DNA from: Procambarus clarkii
Lineage: Eukaryota > Arthropoda > Malacostraca > Decapoda > Cambaridae
Direction: 5' to 3'
Assembly (NCBI RefSeq): GCF_040958095.1
Contig: NC_091195.1
Coordinates: forward strand, 21,830,365 to 21,894,364
Length of the DNA: 64,000 nt
Positions 25,501 through 38,942 of the stretch are shown piece by piece. Both the position numbers and the translations under genes were made by a program. The notes under the pieces were generated by a model. That model saw only the letters and a program-made list of their open reading frames with translations, was not told the origin of the DNA and did not search any database. How positions within the stretch are numbered: the stretch's first letter is position 1; the number at the start of each line of letters is the position of its first letter.

Positions 25501-28500
25501 GAAAAGCAAAAACAGTATGGTGGGAGGAGGATGTTGGCGAGTGAGGAGTTTTTGAGGGAGGGAGTGGCGGTGAGTGACTGGCTGGCAGATGTGGTGTCCA
25601 TACCTCGCTGCTTTTTGACTCAATATCAACTTAGTGGTTCGTTATGGTGAACAAAATATGCAGATGCTTATATATAACTTGTGTATACAGTATAATAATC
25701 GACAAAGTATTTGTTTATTGTTTTATGAACATAATTGAATCGATAATATGCACACCATAATTTTGAGTACAGCGATGATTTACACATTATATAAATATAT
25801 CACACTACACACTATTGAATAATATTACAGCAAAAAAACAAAGAAAAAAATCAGACACACTGAAATAATTAGGTAATTATATCTTTGTGGCGTCTCCCGC
25901 CTGACAGCTGGGGCGAAGCAGAATGCCTCCGACGCTTCCAGTCTCTCAACGTCTCTTTTTTGCAAGACTTCCCCGCCCTATTGCGGCCAAAATATGCCAC
26001 TTATGATTTTTTTTATTATTTTTCCCATGATCAGGGAACACAAATTGACAAGTTTATAAAAAGACAATTTTTTTTTATTATGTGCCTGTGGATGACAAAG
26101 ACAATACCCCAGGGCAGTTTGAGGGTTAATAAATACCTGGCATGTATGATTGATATAAAAGGATCTTGTCCAAAGTTATGATTTGGGCTGAGAGCTTCAG
26201 TTTCAACAATCATAATAGGAATAGATGCAGCAAAGGACCTACATGAATGTATGCTGTGTGTGTGTGTGTGTGTGAATACAAGACGATGGTGTAGTGAGAA
26301 CGTGAAAAATGGAAAATCTGAGAAGCATGAAAGGTGTTACGAGAATAAAGTAGGGAATTAAAATATGATGGAGATGAAATTGAAATTTTTATTAACGTAA
26401 AAAATTTAGGAGTGAAGCAAGGTGGTTTGGGCATGCTGAACAAATGTACGATTGCTGACTGGTTAAGAGAGTTCTTAAGTGAATCTGAGGATAGGAAGAG
26501 AAGAATGCCAGGAAGATGACAAATGTACGATTGCTGACTGGTTAAGAGAGTTCTTAAGTGAATCTGAGGACAGGAAGAGAAGAATGCCAGGAAGATGACA
26601 AATGTACGATTGCTGACTGGTTAAGAGAGTTCTTAAGTGAATCTGAGGACAGGAAGAGAAGAATGCCAGGAAGATGACAAATGTACGATTGCTGACTGGT
26701 TAAGAGAGTTCTTAAGTGAATCTGAGGACAGGAAGAGAAGAATGCCAGGAAGATGACAAATGTACGATTGCTGACTCGTTAAGAGAGTTCTTAAGTGAAT
26801 CTGAGGACAGGAAGAGAAGAATGCCAGGAAGATGACAAATGTACGATTGCTGACTGGTTAAGAGAGTTCTTAAGTGAATCTGAGGACAGGAAGAGAAGAA
26901 TGCCAGGAAGATGACAAATGTACGATTGCTGACTGGTTAAGAGAGTTCTTAAGTGAATCTGAGGACAGGAAGAGAAGAATGCCAGGAAGATGACAAATGT
27001 ACGATTGCTGACTCGTTAAGAGAGTTCTTAAGTGAATCTGAGGACAGGAAGAGAAGAATGCCAGGAAGATGACAAATGTACGATTGCTGACTGGTTAAGA
27101 GAGTTCTTAAGTGAATCTGAGGACAGGAAGAGAAGAATGCCAGGAAGATGACAAATGTACGATTGCTGACTGGTTAAGAGAGTTCTTAAGTGAATCTGAG
27201 GACAGGAAGAGAAGAATGCCAGGAAGATGACAAATGTACGATTGCTGACTCGTTAAGAGAGTTCTTAAGTGAATCTGAGGACAGGAAGAGAAGAATGCCA
27301 GGAAGATGACAAATGTACGATTGCTGACTGGTTAAGAGAGTTCTTAAGTGAATCTGAGGACAGGAAGAGAAGAATGCCAGGAAGATGACAAATGTACGAT
27401 TGCTGACTGGTTAAGAGAGTTCTTAAGTGAATCTGAGGACAGGAAGAGAAGAATGCCAGGAAGATGACAAATGTACGATTGCTGACTGGTTAAGAGAGTT
27501 CTTAAGTGAATCTGAGGACAGGAAGAGAAGAATGCCAGGAAGATGACAAATGTACGATTGCTGACTGGTTAAGAGAGTTCTTAAGTGAATCTGAGGACAG
27601 GAAGAGAAGAATGCCAGGAAGATGACAAATGTACGATTGCTGACTGGTTAAGAGAGTTCTTAAGTGAATCTGAGGATAGGAAGAGAAGAATGCCAGGAAG
27701 ATGACTAGATATGTCACACATGCAAGGCAGCAGGGAACTGACTGATAAACAAAGGTGGGGAACAAGGTTGGCTAGAAGTAGTTTGTAAGGATTTAACATT
27801 GTACTAAATACAGCAATTTACAGCAAACACTCCCCCTGGTGCGAATCTTAAGAAGTAGTGAGGCACTGGTGTACATGACTACTGGCGTTTGTTTATCAAT
27901 GTTGCTACGTAATGTGAATGATGCAACGAATGCAAGTGATTTTTTATGAATATAAATAGGGGCTAAACTATCTTATATTAAATATTCATAACCTTACTTT
28001 TAAATATCTATGTATAACCTTACTTTTAACAATTTATGTATAATCTTACTCTTAAATATCCATAACCACACACTATATTGTTCAACTTATTCCCCGGGCT
28101 GATCCTCCCACACTACACAAGAGGGGAACAAATGCTAATAATGAATGGTAACGAAGTTAACACTTTAGTGCGCGCGGCACTAGCTGGAAAAAAAAAGCGG
28201 GTTGTGCGCGTGGCGTTCTGGGAGCTCAAGCGTAAACACAAAAAAGTTTATAATCTTTTCACGCTCCTAACATCAATTCTCGAGCTACGTTTTTCATTTT
28301 GGTATCAATGCGTTGGCAATAAAATTCTCTACAAGATCATATGCATAAAATGTCACCCAAGCATTTGGTATCCCACCACGAAGTAAATAAACACGAAGAT
28401 GACTCGCCGTGACACCCAAACAGGAAGTAAATGTTCATACTCTTTCGTTTGTTACCAGCTTCACAGTCATCCTACAGCGCTTATTTTGATATCACTGAAC

Positions 28501-29244
28501 TCGCAATAAAATTCCCCACCCAGACATATGCCTATCAATGTCTAATTATGTTCCATACGAGTGTGGAACTGGGCGAAGCGTTAGCCGTGATTTCAGCAGC
28601 GACAACACTGTTGTGATGCAGCGCTTTGAAAGTTTATACTTATTTCACTGTCATGACATTATTTCTCGAGCTACGTATTTCATTTTTATAGCAATGTGTT
28701 CGCAATAGAACGTTCTATAAGAACATGGGTAGAATTGGCCAACAGAGCGTCAAATAAATTTGTGGCGAATAAAATCTTACATGAATCTTACGCGTGTTTT
28801 TACACGTGAGCGTAAAAAGTTTTTACTTTGCTCATGTTTTATCAAGTTTATACTTGATTCACTCCGTTTTTTTTGTTTGTATAGTGTTCGGAATAAAATT
28901 CTCTACACAGACATTGCATATAAATGTAGAATCATGATCGCGGCCAACACAAGAGTGTGTGGAGTGCGCGATTACCATCGTTGTGACACCAATTCAATAG
29001 TCTCTCCTCTAAGTTACAATACATTGCCGTTTTCTCAAATAGGCACAGTGCCTATTAGAGAAAACAAAAATTTAATGGCAAACATATTCATACAAACCCC
29101 AAGTCGATCGAGTAGTAAATACCCAATATAACACTGTCCGTAAATTTACGTCGTGATCCGACAAGCGGTTAGGGAAACCGCCCGTAAGTCCAAGTCGAAA
29201 ATCCAGGAAAGTGTTAAAAAATCCAGAGTTGAACGTAACGAATA

Positions 29245-29275
<31 letters not shown>

Positions 29276-32200
29276 TTTTATTTAGGTAAGGTACATACAT
29301 AAAGAGATTTTACAAAGTTTGTTGGCTTTATAGATAGAGCTAGTACATACAATGCCTAAAGCCACTATCAGGATCGGGCCAAGATCGCTATGGTGGTTCC
29401 CCGAATTACCCACCTGTATACCCCTCAAGGCTTAGATACCCCCACCAGGCTCTTTCAAATCACGAGTGCCTACTGGAGGTGCAGTAGTAACAAAATTTCT
29501 TCCCCCTCAATGGAGACGAGGAGAGACTGGGAATGTATATAGCTCATCCCAGGCTCAAAAACACAACCAATCAGCAAGGTGTAGTCCCTCAAAAATTAAG
29601 GAGTTGCGTGTAAAGTATTAGCAACCCTAGTACAAACTACCGGGTATGGTAACTCGTCCACAACCAACAGGCAGCTAGCAACACTGCTGCTCACCACCAG
29701 ATGGTAGGATCTGGTGATTCTGGGTCTTAGCTGGCTGCCTCTAGCATGCACCACCCAGAGGATATCCCCCCCACCCCCTACAAATACTACAAGAAGAGAG
29801 AAAGACAAGAACTAGAAGGACCCACAGGAAAGAGGTGATCATTATGTTCAGTGCTGGATTTCTGGGAAGTTGTCAGGTCGACCACCCGATCACCCAACCC
29901 ACAATGACCCTGTGGAGGAGGCGGCCAGTTGTTGTTCAACGGTTCCCCCATCAAAGGTATAAACAACAAAAGCCCAAAGTCAAAGGCAGTGCCAAAGCCC
30001 AGAAACTACGTACCACATAACACCTACTTCAACCAGGAGAAGCCATAGCAAGCAAGCAATCACCTCATCCAGGAACAGGAGAGGAGAAAGGGGTAAAGCA
30101 GACATGAGGGGTAAAAGTGGCCAAGCTTACTCCTGTACGTGGTAAACCACAGCCTGCCGACATGCCAAACAAGTCGCAAAGAAGTCCACTACTTTTTTTT
30201 CTTTATTTATTTATATATACAAGAGTTCTTACATTCTTATACAGCCACTAGTACGTGTAGCATTTCGGGCAAGTCCTTAATCCTATGTTCCCTGGAATAC
30301 AACACCGCAAAAAATCGTTTAACAACCAAGTACCCATTTTACTGTTGAGTTAAACAGAGGCTACAGTTAAGGATTTGCGCCCAGTAAATCCTCCCCGGCC
30401 AGGATACAAACCCAGGACAGAACGCTCGCAAAACGCCAGGCGAGCGTCTTAATCACTACACCACGGGGACTGACTTGTAATAGATGGATAAGCAGCCTGG
30501 GAACAGCCTCCACCTTCACTACTGCTGGCAAAAGAGCCTACACCTGTCACTGATGCTAAGAAGTCCAGACCTCAACAAAGTTGGAAATGTTTAAGGGTAA
30601 CATAGACCCAAACTCAAAAGAGGCCAAGTCTATCACAAGCAAGATCCCAGCCCATCAACAGGAAATGAAACATGTCTGCCCACACTGCAGCAAAGAAAAG
30701 ACAAAGAAAACCTGGACGGGTAAAAAAACAAAACTTAAACCAGCCTGTGACAAAAATGCAATGGCAGGTAGAGGGAAGGTGACCACAGCAAACTCAAACA
30801 GCAATAGAATATTGGAAAACTCCACCAGGCTCTTTAATCATGAACATACATCACCCCCCACCCTCCACAACTCTCGAGACCTCTCCACCAGAAACTACAG
30901 AAAGCCCATGGGAAGAATCAGGCTCACTGCTGGATGTTGCAGACGACCAACACAAGGTCCCCAAAACACACAGAAGGCAATGCTAAAAAAAGAAAAATAG
31001 GAAGCCCTGTCCTATAAAGCAAGCCACATACCACAATGGGGGCTCAAGCGATGACAGCGGTCCAATGGTGACAAACTTTGCAGCCCCTAGAGATGAAAAC
31101 GGCACAAGAAGCAGAATGATAGAGACAAGGTGCTTCATCAGCATGGACCAAACCTGCAGAACACCTTCAAAAAACTACAAACAGCCAGCCAGACTCCACG
31201 GAATGCTCCAAACTTCCGACAGAAACATCACACACGGAGGACAATAGCACCAATCTGGTGAAACAAGTTGGATCAAGGAAAATTTATGTTTATCTCTCAG
31301 AATGTTCGGTAATACGTTTATTGCTTGTGATGTATATCTATGTATTAACACGATGTACTGAACGGGGTGAGAATAGCTTGAGCTACCTCATCCCTTTGTG
31401 TGTATTTTACCTCAAACTTGTTTCAATTTCAGTTGGATCCAGTCACTGGGCAATAAACCTTGATATTCAAGCGAACCTTCTAACCAGGGAACATGTGCAG
31501 GGATGCAAAAGCCATCACTCAAGCCAAGTAGCCATAAACAAACCCATATAGTGCCCCAGAGGAGTAAGAGCACCAGCACTACCTGAGGTAAGGACCCTCA
31601 AAGAGGAAGAAACTGAAGGGAGCAAATTCATGAACCCTCTTGGGGAAGATACCATTATTGAAGGCATGGAAAATGCCAGCAGCAACTAGAAGAATATACC
31701 TTTAGTCACACACACGGTTGCACCGGATGCATGACTAACTGGGGCAGCTGGCTGGGACGCCCAAGTGGCCAGGGATGCCATCTGGCAGCGACCAATGGCT
31801 ACTAACCACCTGTTGTTTCTGGACGAGTATGTACATAGTTTGTATCATAATTACCAATATTTTCCACGCAAATGCTTGCTTCAGGGCATTCTACATCTGT
31901 TGGAGCATTTTGTGATTTTGGCCTGGGTTGACCTAGGCTTCTATTAGATTCCCCTTCACTCTATTGAGTGAGACAGACTCTGGTACTGGTCTCCGGCAGG
32001 CAACCATTACTTGAAAGCCTGGTGTGGGTGCCGAAGGCATGGGGGTGTCCAGGTGGATAGCTCCGGGAGACATCACACAGAGCCCTCCCAGAAAACCAAC
32101 CATCAGATAATGTAAATGAGTTAGTTATGGTTTAATAGCTCACTAAGTGAAGACAATTATGTTAATAAAATACAACATGAACCTTGAGAATCTACCTACC

Positions 32201-35200
32201 AGACTACCAAATTCTCTACCCAATACAGGTTTTACACGAGGATAGATACTGCCATAATTGACACACGTTTTGGTCCAGGACAGACCAAAACGTCGTCGTC
32301 CCTTCACCTTCTAGTGTGTGGTCTGGTCAACATACTTTAGCCACGTTATTGTGACTCCTCGCCTGCGTAATTGACACGTTACACAATGCATGAGAATAGA
32401 TGGTGTCTGATGAACCAAAAATGCAACATACACAACACTGAAGCAGTGTTCCAAAATATGTATAGCCACTTAGAATTACTTTATGTAAATTAATAAATCA
32501 TGCCAGGTGTATAAGTTTTCATGAATGTGTCCCATTCAATTCCTTACAGAAGTAATATACACACAGACAGTGGCAAGTTTAATAGAAAAAAACAACAACA
32601 ATCCATGAAATGCTCTTAATATAACTTTACAGAAAGAATCTCTCAAAAATATAATTATATCCTTAACATGAACAAGATTTTATAGTTTACACGTACCCAT
32701 CCACATCTTCTTGATGAGATCCAGGAGAGTACGGGGAGGCAGAACATGGCTGTGGTCCAGGGCCATGACGTAGCAGCGGCCAGAGGTGAGATCAATGATG
32801 CCAGTCGTGTTCTGATGAATATCATCATATTATATACACTGTAATGGTAAGCAACCTCAAACAACCCTCAATATTACACAACTTATATTTACATGTAAAA
32901 TATTGTAAACGTGCGGGTAAAATGAACGGATGAACACTCATCAGTACAAAAAATATAAGCAAAATGTCTCTCGGTTATCTACAACATGGTAGAAATGCAC
33001 ACACAAACAATATCGTGTATATTTAACGATAAGAATACCCACCCCTTCCCTTCAAGTCTTAGTTCATATACATAGAATACAAATCAAAACACTTACCTAA
33101 TATATACTGGTAGTTGAAATATAACTGTGGTCAACACGTATCATCTCAAAAAGATGGACTACTCGTCCGTTGAAAGAAAAGAGCACGGGCACAATCATGC
33201 CCGCTGACATCAATGCGCTTCTCAATTACGCACTTCACTTAAAACATGTAGCTTGTATAACCTTGCTCGAGGTGGCTGTTCACACGATCCATTTAGATGT
33301 TGCGAGATAATCGCCAACAGATACTGCAATAGGGTTTGATTGCATAACTGAAGTACCCTACATGAAGCTCTTCCCACAAATGTTACATGAAGCAAGTCGA
33401 GCCTGGGAAGGTTTGTCCCGACAAGACACCACGACATCTCTTATTGTTGCGGCAGTTTGAACTGGACATGGGCTGCAGGCCGTGTGGGGGGCAACAGTGT
33501 TAGTGTACAGCTCGCTCTATTGGAGTAGTTGGTCATGGATTACTCAACAGAACCACACCTCAGTCAAGTAGTTTAAGGGAGCACCGGTAGTCAAAATTAG
33601 TACAACTAATATAATTCCACCAGCCTCTGAAATGCTTTGACTCGAGTCTATGGTAACAGTCCTAAACAGTACTAAAGAAATTGTTCACAACCTTTGTGAG
33701 ACCAAAGTTGGAAAGTTGAAATATACAGCAGTTGTATGGTGCCCATGTCTTATGAAGCACATCAACTGGAAAAGGTGCAAAAACATGCAACTAAATGGCT
33801 CCTTGACCTGAAGGACAAGACCTACAAGGAGAGGTTAGAGGCATTAAATATGCCAAAACTAGAAGATAGAAGAAAAAGAGGCGATATGATCACTACGTAC
33901 AATATAGTAACAGGAATCGATAAAATTGATAGGGAAGCATTCTTTAGACCCGGAACTTCAAGAACAAGAGGTCATAGATTTAAACTAACTAAACAAAGCT
34001 GTGGAAGAAATAAGAAAATTCACTTTCACAGAGTGGTAGACAGTTGGAACAAGCCAAGCGATAAGGTGATGGAGGCCAAAATCGTCAGTAGTTTCAAAGC
34101 ATTATGTGATAAAGATTGCTGGGAAGACAGGACACCACGAGCGTAGCTCTCATCCTGTAAATGCACTTAGGTAATTACCTAGCATTTAAATAGGTACCCA
34201 GAGTTAGGTGACGATTGCATGTTGCATTCTGGCTGGAAAAAGTCAATAGTTGGTCCATAAGCCTCTATACAGTCTTCTTGTCTCCGACAACAGGAATTAT
34301 TAAAATGATAGAATTTAGTAATATTTCCAACAGTAAACTAAGTTAATCATGATCAATGAGTTCAGGTTGGCCTCAACAACAGGGTGCACCATAATCATAC
34401 TAATAGAGTACTGTAAATGCCAAAGGATTATTGTAAATGCATCAAAACTTACAAACTTGAAGTCGTGAATGAAGCGCCCCTGACGACCAATGCCAAAGTC
34501 TGGAACACGAATCTCCTCGTAGCTGTCCTCGTCCAAGTCCAACTCAAACTCTTCCTTGAACAGGCTTTCCGAAGTCCACTCAGCATCATCATCGCCCTGA
34601 ATGATAAACCACCACCATCACACACTTAACACAATAAGTATTTTATAGGACACTGATGCAATATGCACCCAACACGTGTAGGGTAATGTAGGTAGGTAAT
34701 GGAGAAAGGAGACCAGGAGGCATTTACATCACAAGGGAAATGCAATTACAGGAATCGGAAAGAAAATGATTTGGGAGTGGCTATAATCCCAACACTAATA
34801 CCAGAGGGTTACACAAAGTACAATAACATCAGCAGCAAATGGGAAGCAGGCATACATTAGTACAGCATAGAATAAAGACCAACACTTGTGTATTTGTGAA
34901 ATTCATGTAAGGAATTTACACAAGTCTTTTGCACTCTGAGTGCTTTGTCAAGGTCTAAGTGTGTTGGTTTGGGGACGAGACTTACATCTCGTCGTCTAAT
35001 GAGGCTGGTACCCCAGGTGCAATCCTCTTATCCTTCTCGACCTTCTGACCATGTCACCTCTTAGTCCCGACTTCTATGTACCTGCGGTAATGTCTTCTAC
35101 TGCATTATGGTCAGGTGTTCTTCCTGTAATCCTGCTAGTCTGAGAACTAGAGTTATTAATAGAGGCGTTCATCTGGATGCTATCCCTTGTAACCCTCTCC

Positions 35201-38200
35201 ACGAGGACAGCAGCCTCAGTAGACGTTGAGATGCAAGTCTCGTCTTAACCACACACACAGACTTTGACAAAGCACTCGGGAAGTGCAAAAGACTTGGTGT
35301 AAATTCCTTACATGAATTTTACAAATACACAAGTGTGGGTTTTGATCCTATGTTATTATGTCTGAGAGAAGACATTACTATTACCAATTAGTTCAGTATG
35401 CCTTTTAGAAACCTACATCATGACACTTTCAAGTAATCCACACAGCCCATGTTAGATGAATATTGCAACATATAACACCAGCCTACAATCTGTACCTTCT
35501 TAACCCTTAAACTGCTCCCATCACCCTTGCAATAGGTGCCTGTGTTCCAATCACCTGCGGGAGGCCACATGTGCCCTGTAATATTCAGAAGTCCCACTGG
35601 CAATTATTTTCCATATTGGGAAATAGGCCAGAAACCCCTATAGTTTCCTTCCTGGGCCTTAATAAAAAGATGGCCACTATGTTTTGTGCATCACCAACCA
35701 CTGACTGATGCCCATGCAAGAAACCACTCAGGCATGCAAAATTGCAAGGACTTTTAAGGACCTTGAAGACCTTAGTGTTGAGGAGGAATCAATTACAAGT
35801 AGTTAACATGGAAATGATCCCTCAGAACATGTCAACATTTCACCTCACTACGATCAAACTATAATGTACAATTTTTCCCCCAAACATCGGTAAGCAGTGT
35901 TTTATGTTTTCTCTTTTTTAATGCACACAAGGATATCTACATGCACAAAAAACATGCAGAGATGCATGCATGAGAAAACCAACCCATTCTCGCAAATTTA
36001 ATAAGTCAATATTGACTTATTAAATATGTGCATAGGTGACATACTTAACATAATAGATACCCTTAAAAAGATTCATAGAAAACACCGACCTTACCTAACC
36101 TTGTTAGTATCTTAAGATAAGCATCTTATTGCTACGTAATTACAATTATTACCTAACCTATAATAGGTATAGGTTAAGTAATAATTGTAATTACGAAGCA
36201 ATAAGATGCTTATCTTAAGATACTAACAAGGTTAGGTAAGGTCGGTGTTTTCTATGAATCTTTTTAAGGGTATCTATTATGTTTAGATCACCTATGCACG
36301 TAGTTAATAAGTCAATATTGACTTTACGAATTTGCGAGAACGGGTTGGAGAAAACATGCACTCTCTTGAACATTATATTGTAGAATGTCCCATACTGACT
36401 GACTTTCGCCCTCCTGGGCTAAGGTATGCTGAACTGTGTAATTACTATATGAGTACTGGAACACTTCATGATATATTGGACTTGTATCCAAGATTGACCA
36501 TGTAATATATCAATCATACAATGTATATATATGTGGTAACTATATAACCTGAGCTTGTAAAAGCACCTTCATCACCTTCAGTGATTAAGTGCTTAATTGC
36601 ACACTAGTTTCTTTATCAGCTACCTCACCCTGTCAGAGTAAATGAGACAAATGTATGTGAATGCATGTGTGTGTATATATGTATGTGTGTGTGTGTGTAT
36701 GTATATGTATGGGTATAAAGTATATATGGAAGCTGATCAGAATTACATTTCACCTTTGTGAATGTACATTAATGACACTATGTAAAAGACACATCAAACA
36801 CTTTATGTAGGGCATACGTAAATCTGTGTATCCATGTATTTACGTATGTAGGTTAGCTTAGCATTTTAAAAGCACCGAATCACTTTGTGGTCGAGTGTTC
36901 AATAAACCCTTGAACTATATGTTTAACACTGCTCTAACCCTGTCCATGGAGGACAGAAGAAAATGTATACTGTATATGCTAGTTAGCACTGTAAATGTCT
37001 GGCCATGTCTGTGGTAGAAAATAATAATAATAACAATAACAATAATAATAATAATAAAAAAAAGGATATCTACCTAAGGCAGGGCAGGGCAAGGCAAGGC
37101 AAGGCAGGGCAAGGCAAGGCAAGGCAGGGCAGGGCAAGGCAGGGCAAGGCAAGGCAAGGCAGGGCAGGGCAAGGCAAGGCAGGGCAAGGCAAGGCAGGGC
37201 AAGGCAGGGCAGGGCAAGGCAAGGCAAGGCAGGGCAAGGCAAGGCAGGGCAAGGCAAGGCAAGGCAAGGCAAGGCAAGGCAAGGCAAGGCAAGGCAGGGC
37301 AAGGCAAGGCAGGGCAAGGCAAGGCAGGGCAAGGCAAGGCAGGGCAAGGCAGGGCAAGGCAAGGCAAGGCAAGGCAAGGCAGGGCAAGGCAAGGCAGGGC
37401 AGGGCAGGGCAGGGCAAGGCAGGGCTGGGCAAGGCAGGGCAAGGCAAGGCAAGGCAAGGCAAGGCAGGGCAAGGCAGGGCAGGGCAGGGCAGGGCAGGGC
37501 AGGGCAGGGCAGGGCAGGGCAGGGCAAGGCAGGGCAAGGCAGGGCAGGGCAAGGCTAGGCACAGCAGGGCAGGGCAGGGCAGGGCAAGGCAGGGCTGGGC
37601 TGGGCTGGGCTGGGCAGGGCAGGGCATGGCAGGGCAGGGCAGGGCAAGGGCAAGGGCAAGGGCAGGGCAGGGCAGGGCAGGGCAAGGGCAGGGCAAGGGC
37701 AGGGTAGGGCAGGGCAAGGCAAGGCAAGGCTAGACTAGGCTAGCCTAGGGAATAGACAAAGTGGAATAAAGGGAATAGAATACAGTGGAATAGAAAAAAG
37801 GGAATAAAGGAAACAAAGTGGACAAAGGCAACAAGAACAGCCGATTTAAACAAAGGCGAACGAGAGCACTTAAGTGGAAGCTGGAAACACAATTTTTTTT
37901 AATTTTTAGTAATGTTAGGAGACACACTCATACCCTGTACGGCTAGTCCATAGGTGGAATGCACTGATACTAGTAGTTGCAGAAGCCCCCCTCTATCTAC
38001 AACTTTAAGGTCAGATTCGACAAAGAATATGAACGTCGGAATAGTTAAAACTATAAAGCAACAAGTACAACACGGCTAATAAGTGGGGCATAGAGAGCTA
38101 GACCTCACGCCACTGTAGTCACTGAAAGGTAAATATTGATAGGTAAGTACTCTCTCCACTCAGCCCCCCCCCCCAATATCCACTACACCCCTTCCCCTCC

Positions 38201-38288
38201 TCACTATGATGGGCAGCTTTAGCACATTTCTAAGGCTATAGCATTGGTTGTTTGGTCATAAAGACGAAGAGAGGTTAACAAATAGGTG

Positions 38289-38342
<54 letters not shown>

Positions 38343-38911
38343 GCAAATGGCAGCAGAGCCAAAGCTAGCGAAATCCGACACACCATTCTGACACCGACTA
38401 GACCGCCATGCCCCTAATTTCAATAACAGACAACTCTGCACTCGGGGTCAAATGGCTGCCCTCCACACCACAACCACCAGGATATTACATCAAATGACGG
38501 ACGAACTATGACCTGTTGATTATTTGTTCTATATTGAAGAATTTGCGGCATAAACTAAAAATAAAGAACAGTATTATTAATAGAAGGAAAATACGATTAT
38601 CTACAACAGAAAAGTTATTTACATGAGCAGATTTTTTTTTTTTTTTTCCAAGCATTTAACCCAAGTTATACATGCATTCTTGGAGAAGAGGAGCAGGATA
38701 AATTAACCAACTAAACTTTAAGCCAATAAAGATCGTTCACTGGCAGAACAAACTATATAGATTGGATTCAGTATCCACATATATTAACATCTTTGTCATC
38801 ACCAGTCATCAGAACCGACCTGTATCACTCACCATATGACAACTCACCAACTTGCCAACTTCTCTAGATAACATCTAGAGCTTAACTTCAAACACAAGCA
38901 AGCAAAAGGAA

Positions 38912-38942
<31 letters not shown>

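Noticed and set aside
30581..31000. 139-codon frame with CPHC motif as a zinc-finger gene
   Set aside because: Only one CxxC pair, no completing His/Cys pair at proper spacing, no recognised homology and no splice context.
36105..36240. Telomere-like AACCT/AGGTT repeats
   Set aside because: Only isolated TTACCTAACC words at the centre of a palindromic MITE; no (TTAGG)n tract.
36979..37733. Open frames of 182-242 codons on both strands
   Set aside because: Pentamer tract without stop codons in several frames; no protein-like composition.
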